Assembly (NCBI RefSeq): GCF_040256645.1
Contig: NZ_CP158281.1
Location: 1,736,001-1,800,000 of the forward strand
Origin: Brevibacterium sp. CBA3109
GTDB lineage: Bacteria > Actinomycetota > Actinomycetes > Actinomycetales > Brevibacteriaceae
Reading direction: 5' to 3'
DNA: 64,000 bases
Part shown: positions 1-9,444 of the stretch, piece after piece
Layout of the letters: every line of letters starts with the position of its first letter
Position numbering within the stretch: position 1 is the first letter of the stretch
The notes under the pieces: generated by a model
The model's input: the letters and a program-made list of their open reading frames with translations, nothing else
Told to the model about the DNA's origin: nothing
Databases searched by the model: none
Made by a program: the position numbers and the translations under genes

Positions 1-262
<262 letters not shown>

Positions 263-366
263 TTACTCCTCGTAGCTGTGAATAAGCCTGCAGTACGCAG
301 CTTTTCTTCTATCTTTCCACTTTTCTCGCCAAGGGCGAAAGCACACACTGTCTGTTTGGACACAGG

Positions 367-386
367 TGTGGATGATCACGTCCACA
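367..386. promoter_or_regulatory. Inverted repeat between pepA and lpdA
   Basis: Perfect 6-bp arms, TGTGGA and TCCACA, separated by 8 nt, lie in the pepA-lpdA gap. The spacing does not fit a CRP/GlxR box. It could be a short pepA terminator stem or an operator for lpdA. Confidence 0.3.
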
Positions 387-411
387 TCGACAGCGTGTAG
401 AAAGTCGTTTG

Positions 412-1902
412 TCAGTTCACCTGCTTCGCTGCCTGGACGAGGGTCCGAACTGCCGCGCCGGTGGCGGCGATCGGCGTGTAACCGAATGCCGAACCGGTGT
501 TGAAGCTCGGTCCGGCGATGTCGATGTGGGCCCAGTTTGCGTCCTCGCTGACGAATTCCTGGAGGAAGGCGCCGGCTGCTAGCATACCGCCGGCGCGGGG
601 GCCGGAGTTCTTCAGGTCCGCGGCGTTGGAGTCGAAACCGGAGAGCATCTCCTCGGGGATGGGCATGGCCCACATCTCCTCGCCGGCGTCCGTCGCCGAG
701 GCGGTGATGAGATTGCGTGCCATCTCAGCGCCCATGACTCCGGACGTCCGATTGCCCAAGGCGACGACCTGCGCACCCGTCAGAGTGGCCACGTCTATGA
801 GCAGGTCAGGATTCTCCGCATCAGCGTCAGCCAGTGCGTCGGCGAGGACCAATCGGCCTTCGGCATCGGTATTGGTGACTTCGACGGTCTTGCCGCTGCG
901 CATGTGCAGCACATCGCTGGGGCGCTGGGCCGATGATCCCGGCATGTTCTCGGCCAAGGGCAGCCAGGCAGTCGCACGGACGGGCAGTTTGAGGTCTGCG
1001 ATAGCGAACAGGGCCTGGACCACGGCTGCCGCACCGGCCATATCGGACTTCATATCCTCCATGCTCGCTGCGGGCTTGAGGGAGATGCCGCCGGAGTCGA
1101 AGGTGATGCCCTTGCCCACGAAGCTCACGTGGCGTTCGGCGCCTTTGGGGGAGTATTCGACCTTGACCAGGCGCGGTCCGCGGGTCGAACCCTGACCGAC
1201 GCCCACGAGTCCACCGTATCCACCAGCCTGAAGCTCTTTTTCCCCGAGCACGCTGACCTTGAGTTTACGCTCCTTGCCCTGATCCTTGACGCGTTGGGCG
1301 AAGGACTCCGGGTAGAGGTCGAGCGGAGGAGTGTTGACGAGGTCGCGGGCTCGGTTCGTCGCTGCGGCGATGATCGCGCCGCTGGAGTGTGCGGCTGCGT
1401 GCTCTTTGCTCTTGGGTCCGAGGACGGTGACTGCACCGGGCACCTTGTCTGCGTCCTGGCTCCGGTATTCGATGAACCGGTAGGCGCCGAGTCCTGCACC
1501 GATGGTGACGGCTTCGACATCCCCGGAGGTAACGGCCGGCAGGCCCACAGCAATCGAGTCCACACCGTCGAGGGCACGCAGAGCGTTGCCTGCGGCGCGG
1601 CGGAGAACCTCGTGCGACTTCGCTGCGGCGTCAGTGCCGCGTGCTGCGGAGTCGAAGGCGCCGAGTCCGACCAGGAGGATGCTCGAGGCGGAGAACCCCT
1701 TCGGCGCGGCAACACGTGCCGTGGATCCGGCCTTGCCGGTGAATTCGATGGCGCGGACCACACCCTCCACAGCGGTGCGAGCGTATTTCGCAGTGTCGAG
1801 GCCGAGGACCTTGTCGTCAGCGACTCCCAGCACCAGAACGGAAGCGGTGGCTTTCACGAGTGCGGTCGAAGAGTAGCTGGTGGGTGTGGATGCACTGGGC
1901 AT
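412..1902 (-). CDS. pepA: Leucyl aminopeptidase (M17 family)
   Basis: Cytosolic, two-metal, probably hexameric aminopeptidase that releases N-terminal residues from peptides. The protein has 496 residues, the normal family length. The catalytic half carries VGKGITFDSGG at 262-272 and the M17 signature NTDAEGRL at 344-351. The expected metal ligands K264, D269, D287, D346 and E348 can all be placed. The variable N-terminal domain fills about residues 1-170. The ATG start follows AAAGGGA. The gene is co-oriented with lpdA downstream and divergent from pyrD, across a 162-bp promoter region. Confidence 0.95.
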   Translation of the reverse strand: MPSASTPTSYSSTALVKATASVLVLGVADDKVLGLDTAKYARTAVEGVVRAIEFTGKAGSTARVAAPKGFSASSILLVGLGAFDSAARGTDAAAKSHEVLRRAAGNALRALDGVDSIAVGLPAVTSGDVEAVTIGAGLGAYRFIEYRSQDADKVPGAVTVLGPKSKEHAAAHSSGAIIAAATNRARDLVNTPPLDLYPESFAQRVKDQGKERKLKVSVLGEKELQAGGYGGLVGVGQGSTRGPRLVKVEYSPKGAERHVSFVGKGITFDSGGISLKPAASMEDMKSDMAGAAAVVQALFAIADLKLPVRATAWLPLAENMPGSSAQRPSDVLHMRSGKTVEVTNTDAEGRLVLADALADADAENPDLLIDVATLTGAQVVALGNRTSGVMGAEMARNLITASATDAGEEMWAMPIPEEMLSGFDSNAADLKNSGPRAGGMLAAGAFLQEFVSEDANWAHIDIAGPSFNTGSAFGYTPIAATGAAVRTLVQAAKQVN

Positions 1903-2051
1903 AGATTCCCTTTCATCGTCTTTGAACGTTGAATCGATCCTAATGCCATTTCACGAGGGATGGATAAACGGTGACCATTCTGAGCAGGGATCTGAATGAA
2001 TTCCTGATGTCAGAGAACCGCGCCGTTCTTCGGCCAGTCTGTCTCCTGACA

Positions 2052-2067
2052 TATTCTGGAGGGTGTG
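2052..2067 (+). promoter_or_regulatory. pyrD -10 box and leaderless start
   Basis: TATTCT (2052-2057) is followed by 7 nt and then the GTG start of pyrD. The GGAGGG between them is too close to the start to work as a ribosome binding site. Transcription beginning at the start codon explains the arrangement better. Confidence 0.5.
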
Positions 2068-3171
2068 TACTCACTTATCTTTAAACTCTGCTTCGCCCCC
2101 ATGGACGCCGAACGAGCACATCATGTGTCGTTCACCGCTCTGAGAATCCTCGATGCCATCCCAGGTCTAAGCCGTCTGCTCCGTCTGGTCTTGGCCCACG
2201 GCACCCGCAATGAGGTGGATGTGCTGGGCCTGCGGTTCCCCAACCGGCTCGGGCTCGCGGCCGGCTTCGATAAGAATGGGGAGGGGATTCGCGCTCTCTC
2301 GACGATGGGCTTCGGCCACATCGAGGTCGGCACGATCACCGCTCATGCTCAGCCCGGCAACGACAAGCCGCGACTGTTTCGCCTCCGCGACAATCTTGCG
2401 CTGCTCAATCGGATGGGCTTCAACAACCAGGGTGCCCGGCAGGCTGCTTTCAACATCGGCAGGCAGCGGAAATCCATTTCCTCTCTGCCCTCCGCGCAGC
2501 GACCGATCATCGGGATCAACATCGGCAAGACCAAGGTCGTCGACGCTGCCGATGCAGTCGAGGACTACGCGAGTTCAGCTCGGTTCTGTGCGCCTCTGGC
2601 TGACTACCTCGTCATCAATGTCAGCTCACCGAACACTCCGGGTCTGCGTGACCTGCAGTCCGTGTCGAGCCTCGAACCCATTATCGACGCAGTTCGTTCT
2701 GCCGCCGCCGAGGTGGTTGCGGCTCCTCGTTCCACGCTCGGCCATGTGCCGCTGCTGGTCAAGATCGCACCCGACCTCAATGACGAGGATGTCGTTGAGA
2801 TCTGTGAACTCGCCGTGCGTTCGGGTGTTGATGGCCTCATCACCACCAACACCACGATCGATCGAACAGTGCTGAGTGGTCGTGAGGCTGACTTCGCTGG
2901 CGGGCAGGCCGGAGGCATCTCGGGCCGACCTTTGGCACATCGGTCGCTGGAAGTGCTGCGGCTGGTCAAGGCCACCGTCGGCGAGAACCTGAGCATCATC
3001 TCTGTCGGCGGAATCTCGGACGCCAATGACATCAGCGCCCGACTTGCGGCGGGCGCTGACCTGGTTCAGTCCTATTCGGAGATGATCTACTCCGGACCGT
3101 TCTGGCCCGGACGAATCCTTCGTGCACGGCGTGCGCGGACTCTGCTCACTCGGGGTACTGGCGGCGCTTGA
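2065..3171 (+). CDS. pyrD: Dihydroorotate dehydrogenase (quinone), class 2
   Basis: Oxidises dihydroorotate to orotate in pyrimidine synthesis, passing electrons to menaquinone at the membrane. The protein has 368 residues. The N-terminal segment beginning MYSLIFKLCF is the membrane/quinone-binding extension typical of class 2 enzymes. NRLGLAAGFDKNG (about 59-71) and NVSSPNTPGLR (about 191-201, with the catalytic serine) are class 2 hallmarks, and the C-terminal GGI and GAD segments of the FMN-binding barrel are present. The GTG start is chosen because homologues begin this way; it is probably leaderless. The last 26 bp overlap the 3' end of the convergent DUF3043 gene. Confidence 0.95.
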   Translation: MYSLIFKLCFAPMDAERAHHVSFTALRILDAIPGLSRLLRLVLAHGTRNEVDVLGLRFPNRLGLAAGFDKNGEGIRALSTMGFGHIEVGTITAHAQPGNDKPRLFRLRDNLALLNRMGFNNQGARQAAFNIGRQRKSISSLPSAQRPIIGINIGKTKVVDAADAVEDYASSARFCAPLADYLVINVSSPNTPGLRDLQSVSSLEPIIDAVRSAAAEVVAAPRSTLGHVPLLVKIAPDLNDEDVVEICELAVRSGVDGLITTNTTIDRTVLSGREADFAGGQAGGISGRPLAHRSLEVLRLVKATVGENLSIISVGGISDANDISARLAAGADLVQSYSEMIYSGPFWPGRILRARRARTLLTRGTGGA

Positions 3172-3760
3172 CCTGAGGTTTCGGCATGCGCAGCGGACGA
3201 ATCTGGACGCTGCGCATGATCGCGTAGAGCGCCAGGCCTCGTTCGACGGTACCGAACTTGGCTTTCAACCGTCCCTTGAGGATGTAGTTGACGATGACGC
3301 CGTCGAGGATGACCAGGGCCAGCAGACCCCAGACTGCGTAGGTGAAGTACTGCTGAATGGCGACCGGCTGCGTGAATGCCACAACCAGGATCAGAATCGC
3401 AGCGGGGATGAACAGCTCTCCGATAGAGAAGCGGGCATCGATATAGTCACGAACGTAGCGGCGCTGTGGGCCTTTGTCGCGGCGCGTGAGGTACTGCTCT
3501 TCGCCATTCATCATGCCCATCCGGGCACGATCGCGGTCCTTGCGCGTCTGTTCCTTGGCACGCTGGTTCGCCACCTTGCGATCCTTCGAAACCAGCGGCT
3601 GCTTGCGCACCGATTCCTGCTGACTGCGTTTGGGCGTCGGCCGTCCTTTCTTCTGTTCAGCCTCACGCTGCGAGACAGCGTCGGGGCGTGAACCGTCATC
3701 GTTCACCGGTCGATTGTCGGAGGATTGCGCATCCTCATGAGATTTTTTGCTTCCGAACAC
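3146..3760 (-). CDS. DUF3043 family membrane protein
   Basis: Function unknown. The 204-residue protein opens with about 105 very polar residues rich in K, R, E and Q. Two closely spaced transmembrane helices follow (about 115-131 and 139-158), and the tail is basic. This is the layout of the actinobacterial DUF3043 family. The start is GTG. The 3' end overlaps the convergent pyrD by 26 bp, and the 5' end lies only 23 bp from the divergent M20 dipeptidase, so the two promoters must overlap. Confidence 0.8.
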   Translation of the reverse strand: MFGSKKSHEDAQSSDNRPVNDDGSRPDAVSQREAEQKKGRPTPKRSQQESVRKQPLVSKDRKVANQRAKEQTRKDRDRARMGMMNGEEQYLTRRDKGPQRRYVRDYIDARFSIGELFIPAAILILVVAFTQPVAIQQYFTYAVWGLLALVILDGVIVNYILKGRLKAKFGTVERGLALYAIMRSVQIRPLRMPKPQVKRRQYPE

Positions 3761-3783
3761 CTAATGAATACTACCTTTGGAGA

Positions 3784-5157
3784 ATGAGCGAATCGACTTC
3801 TGCACTTGACAGTGCACAATTGCATGCTGAACTCGACACTATTTTCGACGAGGTCATCGACCAGCTGACCGATCTCGTAGCGATCCCCTCGGTCGCCTGG
3901 CCGAGCTTCGATCCCGCGAACGTTCGGTCCAGCGCCGAAGCCGTCGCGGACCTCGCCCGCGGCCTGGGACTCGATGCCGACATCCTGACCGCAGCCCAGG
4001 AGGACGGAACCGAAGGCTACCCGGCCGTCGTCGCCTCGGTGCCAGCTCCCGCAGGGGCTGGCACCGTGCTGCTCTACGCACACCACGACGTTCAGCCCCC
4101 GGGCAAGCCTGAAGCCTGGAACACCGACCCCTTCGTTGCGACCCGAACCGGGGACCGTCTCTACGGTCGTGGGGCCGCCGACGACAAAGCCGGCATCATG
4201 GTCCACCTCACCGCGCTGCGCCTCCTGGCAGACCGCCTCGGCGTGGGGGTGACTCTCTTCATCGAAGGGGAGGAAGAGGCCGGCAGCCCAAGCTTCCGCA
4301 ACTTCCTCGAGACTTACCAGGACAAGCTTGCAGCCGACGTCATCGTCGTCGCCGATTCCGGCAACTGGGCTGCCGGCACACCAGCTCTGACCACGAGCCT
4401 GCGCGGCATGTGCGCCATCGAATTCGACATCTCCACGCTTGGTCACGCGGTGCATTCGGGAATGTACGGCGGGGTCGTCCCCGACGCGATGCTGGCGATG
4501 ACACGGGTGCTGGGCAGCCTCCACGATGAGAACGGCTCCGTTGCCGTCCGTGGTCTCAAGTCGCAGACTGAGAGCACTATCGACTACGAAGAGTCGACAA
4601 TTCGCGCCGACTCCGGAATTCTTGACTCGAGTTCACTTATCGGCTCAGGGTCCCTGGCTTCACGCCTGTGGACCCAGCCGTCAATCACGGTCATCGGACT
4701 CGACATCCCCGATGTCGACGTCTCTTCGAACACACTCCAGTCGAATCTGCGAGCAAAACTGTCGATCCGCTTGGCACCCGGAGACACGCCCGACAACGCC
4801 GTCAAGGCCGTCGAAGATCATCTGCGCGACAATCTTCCCTTCGGCGCCACCCTGACGATGGGGGACACGGAAGGCGGCAGCCCGTGGCAGGCCGATATGA
4901 ACGACCCTGTAGTGCAGATCGCGCAACGTGCCCTCACCGAAGCATGGGGGCAGGAGTCCGTGACCATGGGCATCGGCGGCTCGATCCCGTTCATCGCCGA
5001 TCTCCTCGAAGCGTTCCCTCAGGCATCGATTCTGGTTACCGGAGTCGAAGACCCGGATGCCAGGGCACACAGCGCAAACGAATCGTTGTATCTGCCCGAT
5101 TTCAAGGCGGCTATCGTCGCTGAGGCGCTCCTTCTGCAGAAACTGGCACTCAACTGA
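3784..5157 (+). CDS. M20 family dipeptidase
   Basis: Zinc-dependent cytosolic peptidase of the PepV/carnosinase type in clan MH. It has 457 residues. Metal ligands can be placed: H100-x-D102 in LLYAHHDVQP, D133 in the segment GRGAADDKAG, and E163/E164 in IEGEEEAGS. A dimerisation lid occupies about residues 200-350, and IGGSIPFI near the C-terminus is the expected substrate-loop motif. The ATG at 3784 is used because an upstream in-frame extension has no homologous look. A TACCTT box ends 6 nt before the ATG, so the mRNA is probably leaderless. The exact substrate is unknown. Confidence 0.9.
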   Translation: MSESTSALDSAQLHAELDTIFDEVIDQLTDLVAIPSVAWPSFDPANVRSSAEAVADLARGLGLDADILTAAQEDGTEGYPAVVASVPAPAGAGTVLLYAHHDVQPPGKPEAWNTDPFVATRTGDRLYGRGAADDKAGIMVHLTALRLLADRLGVGVTLFIEGEEEAGSPSFRNFLETYQDKLAADVIVVADSGNWAAGTPALTTSLRGMCAIEFDISTLGHAVHSGMYGGVVPDAMLAMTRVLGSLHDENGSVAVRGLKSQTESTIDYEESTIRADSGILDSSSLIGSGSLASRLWTQPSITVIGLDIPDVDVSSNTLQSNLRAKLSIRLAPGDTPDNAVKAVEDHLRDNLPFGATLTMGDTEGGSPWQADMNDPVVQIAQRALTEAWGQESVTMGIGGSIPFIADLLEAFPQASILVTGVEDPDARAHSANESLYLPDFKAAIVAEALLLQKLALN

Positions 5158-5166
5158 GAACGACTT

Positions 5167-5193
5167 GGGAATAGGGCCACCGCCTAGAACGTT
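5167..5193 (+). promoter_or_regulatory. SigR-type promoter upstream of the ErpA-like gene
   Basis: GGGAAT at 5167-5172, then exactly 18 nt, then GTT at 5191-5193. This matches the GGAAT-N18-GTT consensus of the actinobacterial thiol-stress sigma factor SigR/SigH. The start codon lies about 40 nt past the predicted transcription start. The same pattern stands before rbpA. Confidence 0.6.
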
Positions 5194-5241
5194 GTCCGCG
5201 GTGTAGCCTGGAGACAGGCAGGATCGAAATGAGGAGTAACC

Positions 5242-5595
5242 ATGACTGTGACGAACGAAGCAATGGCCACGCACGAGGTTGAACTGTCGAGCACGGCAGC
5301 TGATAAGGTGCGCAGCCTGTTGCAGCAGGAAGGTCGCGATGACCTGCGTCTGCGTGTGGCCGTTCAGCCCGGCGGCTGCTCTGGTCTGATCTATCAGCTG
5401 TACTTCGACGAGCGTCAGCTTGACGGTGATGCCGTACGCGACTTCGACGGCGTCGAAGTCATCGTCGACCGGATGAGCGTGCCCTACCTCGGCGGCTCGA
5501 CCATCGACTTCGCAGACACCATCGAGAAGCAGGGCTTCACGATCGACAACCCGAACGCTGGCGGTTCCTGCGCCTGCGGCGACTCGTTCCACTGA
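5242..5595 (+). CDS. erpA: Iron-sulfur cluster insertion protein (ErpA/IscA/HesB family)
   Basis: A-type carrier that hands Fe-S clusters to apo-proteins. It has 117 residues with the three conserved cysteines: C46 in QPGGCSGL, and C110 and C112 in the C-terminal GSCACGDSF. The ATG start has a strong GAGGAG upstream. It precedes aat by 37 bp, so the two may share a transcript. The upstream SigR-type promoter suggests induction under disulfide stress, when Fe-S clusters are damaged. IscA and ErpA cannot be separated from sequence alone. Confidence 0.92.
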   Translation: MTVTNEAMATHEVELSSTAADKVRSLLQQEGRDDLRLRVAVQPGGCSGLIYQLYFDERQLDGDAVRDFDGVEVIVDRMSVPYLGGSTIDFADTIEKQGFTIDNPNAGGSCACGDSFH

Positions 5596-5632
5596 TGTCC
5601 GCCCGCTAGAAGCACACCTGAAAGTCACCGAG

Positions 5633-6301
5633 ATGGACCTGGAGGATCTGCGCGCCGTGTCATACACGGCAACGCAGTCCCAGGTCCTCTCTTCGTATCG
5701 GGCTGGACTCTTCCCCATGGGCATCGGCAGCGGCGGAACCGGACGCATGGGGTGGTGGGCCCCGCGACGTCGCGGTGTACTTCTCCCGCGAGACCTCAAA
5801 GTCAGCAAGAGCCTGCGTAAATCGATGCACCGCTTCGAATGCAGCGTCGACAGGGATTTCGAACAGGTCATCCGCGCCTGCGCGGATCCCAACAGGCCCG
5901 GCAACTGGATCACCGAAGACATCATTCGCCTTTACCTCGGCCTCCACGCGGATGGGTGGGCGCATTCTGTCGAGGTCAGATCCGAGGGCGTCCTCGTCGG
6001 GGGACTCTACGGCGTTGCCATAGGCTCGTTCTTCGCCGGAGAATCGATGTTTCACACCCAGCGCGATGCCTCCAAAGCCGCGCTCGTCCACCTGGTCTCC
6101 CTGTTCGACGAAACCACGCCCCCAACTCCTCCCACCTCGGTCGGCGCCGTTGCCGACACGACTGAATGGCTCATTGATACACAGTGGCAGACATCACACC
6201 TTGCAAGCCTCGGCGTGTCGGAGATCAGCGGTCTCGACTACTTGTCTCGGCTAGATTCCGCTCTCCGCGGGGATCGTTGTCAGGTTATTCTCAACAAATG
6301 A
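5633..6301 (+). CDS. aat: Leucyl/phenylalanyl-tRNA--protein transferase
   Basis: Attaches Leu or Phe from aminoacyl-tRNA to proteins with N-terminal Arg or Lys, marking them as N-degrons. It has 222 residues, close to the usual 200-240. Recognisable motifs are YRAGLFPMG near residues 22-30, GWWAPRRRGV (about 40-49), NWITEDI and the FAGESMFH core near 137-144. No good ribosome binding site precedes the ATG. The gene follows the ErpA gene closely and may be co-transcribed. In this organism group the natural destination of such degrons would be ClpS-ClpAP or the proteasome. Confidence 0.93.
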   Translation: MDLEDLRAVSYTATQSQVLSSYRAGLFPMGIGSGGTGRMGWWAPRRRGVLLPRDLKVSKSLRKSMHRFECSVDRDFEQVIRACADPNRPGNWITEDIIRLYLGLHADGWAHSVEVRSEGVLVGGLYGVAIGSFFAGESMFHTQRDASKAALVHLVSLFDETTPPTPPTSVGAVADTTEWLIDTQWQTSHLASLGVSEISGLDYLSRLDSALRGDRCQVILNK

Positions 6302-6316
6302 TCATTTGCATGTGAA

Positions 6317-6334
6317 TTTCTACCGCCTGTAGCG
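6317..6334. promoter_or_regulatory. Dyad site upstream of the ctaC operon
   Basis: TTTCTAC-N4-TGTAGCG, with a CTAC-N5-GTAG dyad core. The same 18-bp pattern, differing only in the four central bases, stands before ctaE at 17175-17192. It lies 78 bp upstream of the ctaC start. A shared operator for the two respiratory operons is inferred. Confidence 0.6.
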
Positions 6335-6411
6335 GTACTCTGGTAACTGACATAGTAAGAATTCGTCCCTTCCGAAAACCGGAGGACGAATACGGTTGTG
6401 AAAGGCTGCAC

Positions 6412-7284
6412 GTGGATTCTCCGAATCAGGCAGGACCGGGAAGGTCCTGGGCGAAGCGGCTCGGCACTCTGGGCGCCGTCGCTGTACTGGCGTTGCTGTC
6501 CGGCTGCACGAAAGAGCAGATCTCCACAGGATTCTTCCCCGCCGAATCGAAGGGCGCCACCAACCACACCGAGGCATACACCTCACTGTGGAACGGTGCA
6601 TGGATCGCCCTGCTGATCGTGGGGCTGATCGTGTGGGGCCTCATTCTGTGGGCGATGATCGCCTACCGCCGCCGCAAGAACGATCGCGGACTGCCTGTGC
6701 AGCTGCGCTACAGTATGCCGATCGAAATCCTGTTCACGGTCACTCCAGTCATCCTGGTCCTCGGATTTTTCTTCCAGAGCGTCCAGGTAATGGACAAGAC
6801 CACCGACGACACCACTCCCGGTGAACAGGTCATCGAAGTCGCCGCAAAGCAATGGGCATGGGACTTCAACTACGTCAATCAAGACGTGTACTTCGCGGGA
6901 ACGCAGGTCCACCTCGACGGCTCTGAGAAGCCGGGGGAGAAGGCACCGACCCTCTACCTCCCGGTCGACACCGACCTCGAGATCAGACTGCGTTCACGCG
7001 ATGTCATCCACTCGTTCTGGGTCCCCGCCTTCCTCGAGAAGCGCGACATGATTCCTGGTCATGACCAGAGTCTGCATCTGCGCGCCGAGAAAGAAGGCGA
7101 GTACGTGGGCAAGTGTGCCGAGCTGTGTGGTGAGTACCACTCGGAGATGCTCTTCAATGTGAAGGTCGTGTCCAAGGCCGAGTTCGACGACTACACCAAG
7201 TCTCTCGCCGACGACGGCAACACTGGTCAGCTCGGTCCTGAATACGATCGCAACTGGTACCCGAAAGAAGGTGCTGAAAAATGA
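6412..7284 (+). CDS. ctaC: Cytochrome c oxidase subunit II, lipoprotein (CuA subunit)
   Basis: Subunit II of the aa3 oxidase; its CuA centre accepts electrons from QcrC. It has 290 residues. A signal peptide ends in the lipobox LLSGC, giving a lipidated C32. Two transmembrane helices follow (about 62-84 and 104-124), then a cupredoxin domain. CuA ligands are H200, C235, E237, C239, H243 and M246. The GTG start has AAAGG at good spacing. The stop overlaps ctaD by 4 nt, so translation is coupled. Confidence 0.97.
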   Translation: MDSPNQAGPGRSWAKRLGTLGAVAVLALLSGCTKEQISTGFFPAESKGATNHTEAYTSLWNGAWIALLIVGLIVWGLILWAMIAYRRRKNDRGLPVQLRYSMPIEILFTVTPVILVLGFFFQSVQVMDKTTDDTTPGEQVIEVAAKQWAWDFNYVNQDVYFAGTQVHLDGSEKPGEKAPTLYLPVDTDLEIRLRSRDVIHSFWVPAFLEKRDMIPGHDQSLHLRAEKEGEYVGKCAELCGEYHSEMLFNVKVVSKAEFDDYTKSLADDGNTGQLGPEYDRNWYPKEGAEK

Positions 7285-8978
7285 CCGCAACGATGAACCA
7301 GTCGGTCCTTGACGCCCCTGTTGTTCCGCGGAGCAAGGGCAAGATCATCGTCGACTGGATCACGTCGACTGACCATAAGACGATCGGGTACATGTACCTG
7401 ATCGCCTCGTTCTTCTTCTTCTGCGTCGGCGGCGTCATGGCGCTCATCATCCGTCTCGAGCTCTTCGATCCCGGTATGCAGATCATTGAGACGAAGGAAC
7501 AGTACAACCAGCTGTTCACGATGCACGGCACCTTGATGCTGCTGATGTTCGCGACACCACTCTTCTCGGGCTTCGCCAACGTCATCATGCCCCTGCAGAT
7601 CGGTGCTCCCGACGTGGCGTTCCCACGTCTGAACGCGTTTGCCTTCTGGATGTACCTCTTCGGTTCGCTGATCGCCATCTCCGGCTTCCTCACCCCCCAG
7701 GGTGCAGCCTCGTTCGGATGGACTGCGTACGCGCCGCTGAGCAACACCACGTTCACTCCAGGCGCTGGCGGCAACCTCTGGGTTCTCGGCTTGGCGTTGC
7801 AGGGAATCGGCACGATTCTCGGCTCTGTCAACTTCATCACCACCGTCATCACGATGCGTGCTCCTGGTATGACCATGTTCCGCATGCCGATCTTCACCTG
7901 GAACACACTCATCACCGGAATTCTGGTCCTCATGGCCTTCCAGCCTCTGGCAGCAGCTCTTCTGGTGTTGGGCGCTGACCGAATATTGGGATCCCATGTC
8001 TTCAGTCCCGGCAACGGGGGACCAGTCCTGTGGCAGCACTTGTTCTGGTTCTTCGGTCACCCCGAGGTTTATGTCATCGCATTGCCGTTCTTCGGCATCG
8101 TGACCGAGATCTTCCCTGTCTTCAGCCGTAAGCCTGTCTTCGGTTACAAGGAACTGGTCTTCGCAACGATTGCGATTGCAGCGCTGTCGGTGACTGTGTG
8201 GGCCCACCACATGTACGTCACCGGTGTTGTCGCCCTCCCCTTCTTTGCGTTCATGACGATGCTCATCGCGATTCCCACGGGTGTGAAGTTCTTCAACTGG
8301 GTGGGCACGATGTGGCGTGGGTCGATCACCTTCGAGACTCCGATGGTCTGGTCCATCGGGTTCCTCGTCACATTCCTCTTCGGTGGTCTCACCGGTGTCA
8401 TCCTGGCCAGCCCTGCCCTTGACCAGCAGGTCTCGGACACCTACTTCGTCGTCGCCCACTTCCACTACGTGATCTTCGGCACGGTTGTCTTCGCGATGTT
8501 CGCCGGCTTCTACTTCTGGTGGCCGAAGTGGACCGGGAAGATGCTCAACGAGAAGTTGGGACACATCCACTTCTGGATGCTGTTCATCGGCTTCCACGGC
8601 ACGTTCCTCGTCCAGCACTGGCTGGGAGTCGACGGTATGCCACGTCGCTACGCGGACTACCTTCCCCAGGATGGCTTCACGTGGATGAACCAGGTGTCCA
8701 CTGTCGGTGCGATGCTGCTGGGTCTGTCGATGGTTCCGTTCTTCTGGAACGTGTGGATCACCGCCCGCAATGCGCCGAAGGTCACGGTCGATGATCCGTG
8801 GGGTTATGGCGGTTCGCTGGAGTGGGCGACTTCCTGCCCACCCCCGCGCCACAACTTCACTTCGTTGCCTCGCATCCGTTCAGAGCGTCCGGCCTTTGAT
8901 GTGAACCATCCGGAGCTGCTCGAATACGCCGGGCACGGCACCACTGAACCGCAACTCGCCGGAGGTAACGTCAAGTGA
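7281..8978 (+). CDS. ctaD: Cytochrome c oxidase subunit I
   Basis: Catalytic subunit of the aa3 terminal oxidase: heme a, the heme a3-CuB site, and proton pumping. It has 565 residues and about 12 transmembrane helices. Ligands seen are H82 (heme a), H260 with the cross-linked Y264 in GHPEVY, H309 and H310 (CuB), H393 (heme a3) and H395 (heme a). The GHPEVY motif marks an A-type, proton-pumping enzyme. It overlaps ctaC and ctaF by 4 nt each, giving a tightly coupled three-gene operon. Confidence 0.98.
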   Translation: MTATMNQSVLDAPVVPRSKGKIIVDWITSTDHKTIGYMYLIASFFFFCVGGVMALIIRLELFDPGMQIIETKEQYNQLFTMHGTLMLLMFATPLFSGFANVIMPLQIGAPDVAFPRLNAFAFWMYLFGSLIAISGFLTPQGAASFGWTAYAPLSNTTFTPGAGGNLWVLGLALQGIGTILGSVNFITTVITMRAPGMTMFRMPIFTWNTLITGILVLMAFQPLAAALLVLGADRILGSHVFSPGNGGPVLWQHLFWFFGHPEVYVIALPFFGIVTEIFPVFSRKPVFGYKELVFATIAIAALSVTVWAHHMYVTGVVALPFFAFMTMLIAIPTGVKFFNWVGTMWRGSITFETPMVWSIGFLVTFLFGGLTGVILASPALDQQVSDTYFVVAHFHYVIFGTVVFAMFAGFYFWWPKWTGKMLNEKLGHIHFWMLFIGFHGTFLVQHWLGVDGMPRRYADYLPQDGFTWMNQVSTVGAMLLGLSMVPFFWNVWITARNAPKVTVDDPWGYGGSLEWATSCPPPRHNFTSLPRIRSERPAFDVNHPELLEYAGHGTTEPQLAGGNVK

Positions 8979-9376
8979 AGTCGTCGATCACGCTTTTCCT
9001 GGTCAACGCAGTGTTCTTCGTCATTGTGGCTGTTGTCTACGGCTTCTTCACGGATTTCACTGAGATGGTCGGATTCCCTGCCCTGCTTCTCACCGGAGTC
9101 ATGTCCGGCATGATCGGTGTCTACCTGTGGCTGACCGACCGTCGGGTCGGACGTCAGCCACAGGATTCCGAGCAGGCAGAGATCTCCGATGCCGACGCAG
9201 ACTACGGTTTCTTCAGCCCATGGAGCTGGTGGCCGATCGCCTGCGCCGGGTCGGCCGCTGTGGCCTTCTACGGAATCGCCATGGGCTGGTGGATCTTCCC
9301 CTTCGGTGCCGTACTCGGACTCGTCTCTCTCGTCGGACTTTCGTACGAACACGATCGTGGGGACCACGCCCACTGA
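8975..9376 (+). CDS. ctaF: Cytochrome c oxidase subunit IV, actinobacterial type
   Basis: Small structural subunit found in actinobacterial aa3 oxidases. It has 133 residues and four predicted membrane segments (about 5-26, 32-53, 82-101 and 105-124), with a polar linker rich in D and E in the middle. The GTG start overlaps the ctaD stop in a GTGA junction. It is the last gene of the rightward operon. A 14-bp perfect hairpin follows 36 bp downstream, and then the mobile island. Confidence 0.93.
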   Translation: MKSSITLFLVNAVFFVIVAVVYGFFTDFTEMVGFPALLLTGVMSGMIGVYLWLTDRRVGRQPQDSEQAEISDADADYGFFSPWSWWPIACAGSAAVAFYGIAMGWWIFPFGAVLGLVSLVGLSYEHDRGDHAH

Positions 9377-9412
9377 TTCGTTGCAGAGCGAACACTGTTA
9401 ACAGATAGCGCC

Positions 9413-9444
9413 GATGGCCCGGACTCAAATGAGTCCGGGCCATC
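9413..9444 (+). terminator. Hairpin after ctaF
   Basis: A perfect 14-bp stem (9413-9426 with 9431-9444) with an AAAT loop and no T-tract, placed 36 bp after ctaF. It would end the ctaCDF transcript and separate it from the insertion island. Confidence 0.75.

Noticed and set aside
361..390. Possible CRP/GlxR site between pepA and lpdA
   Set aside because: The arms (TGTGGA/TCCACA) and 8-nt spacing do not fit TGTGA-N6-TCACA.
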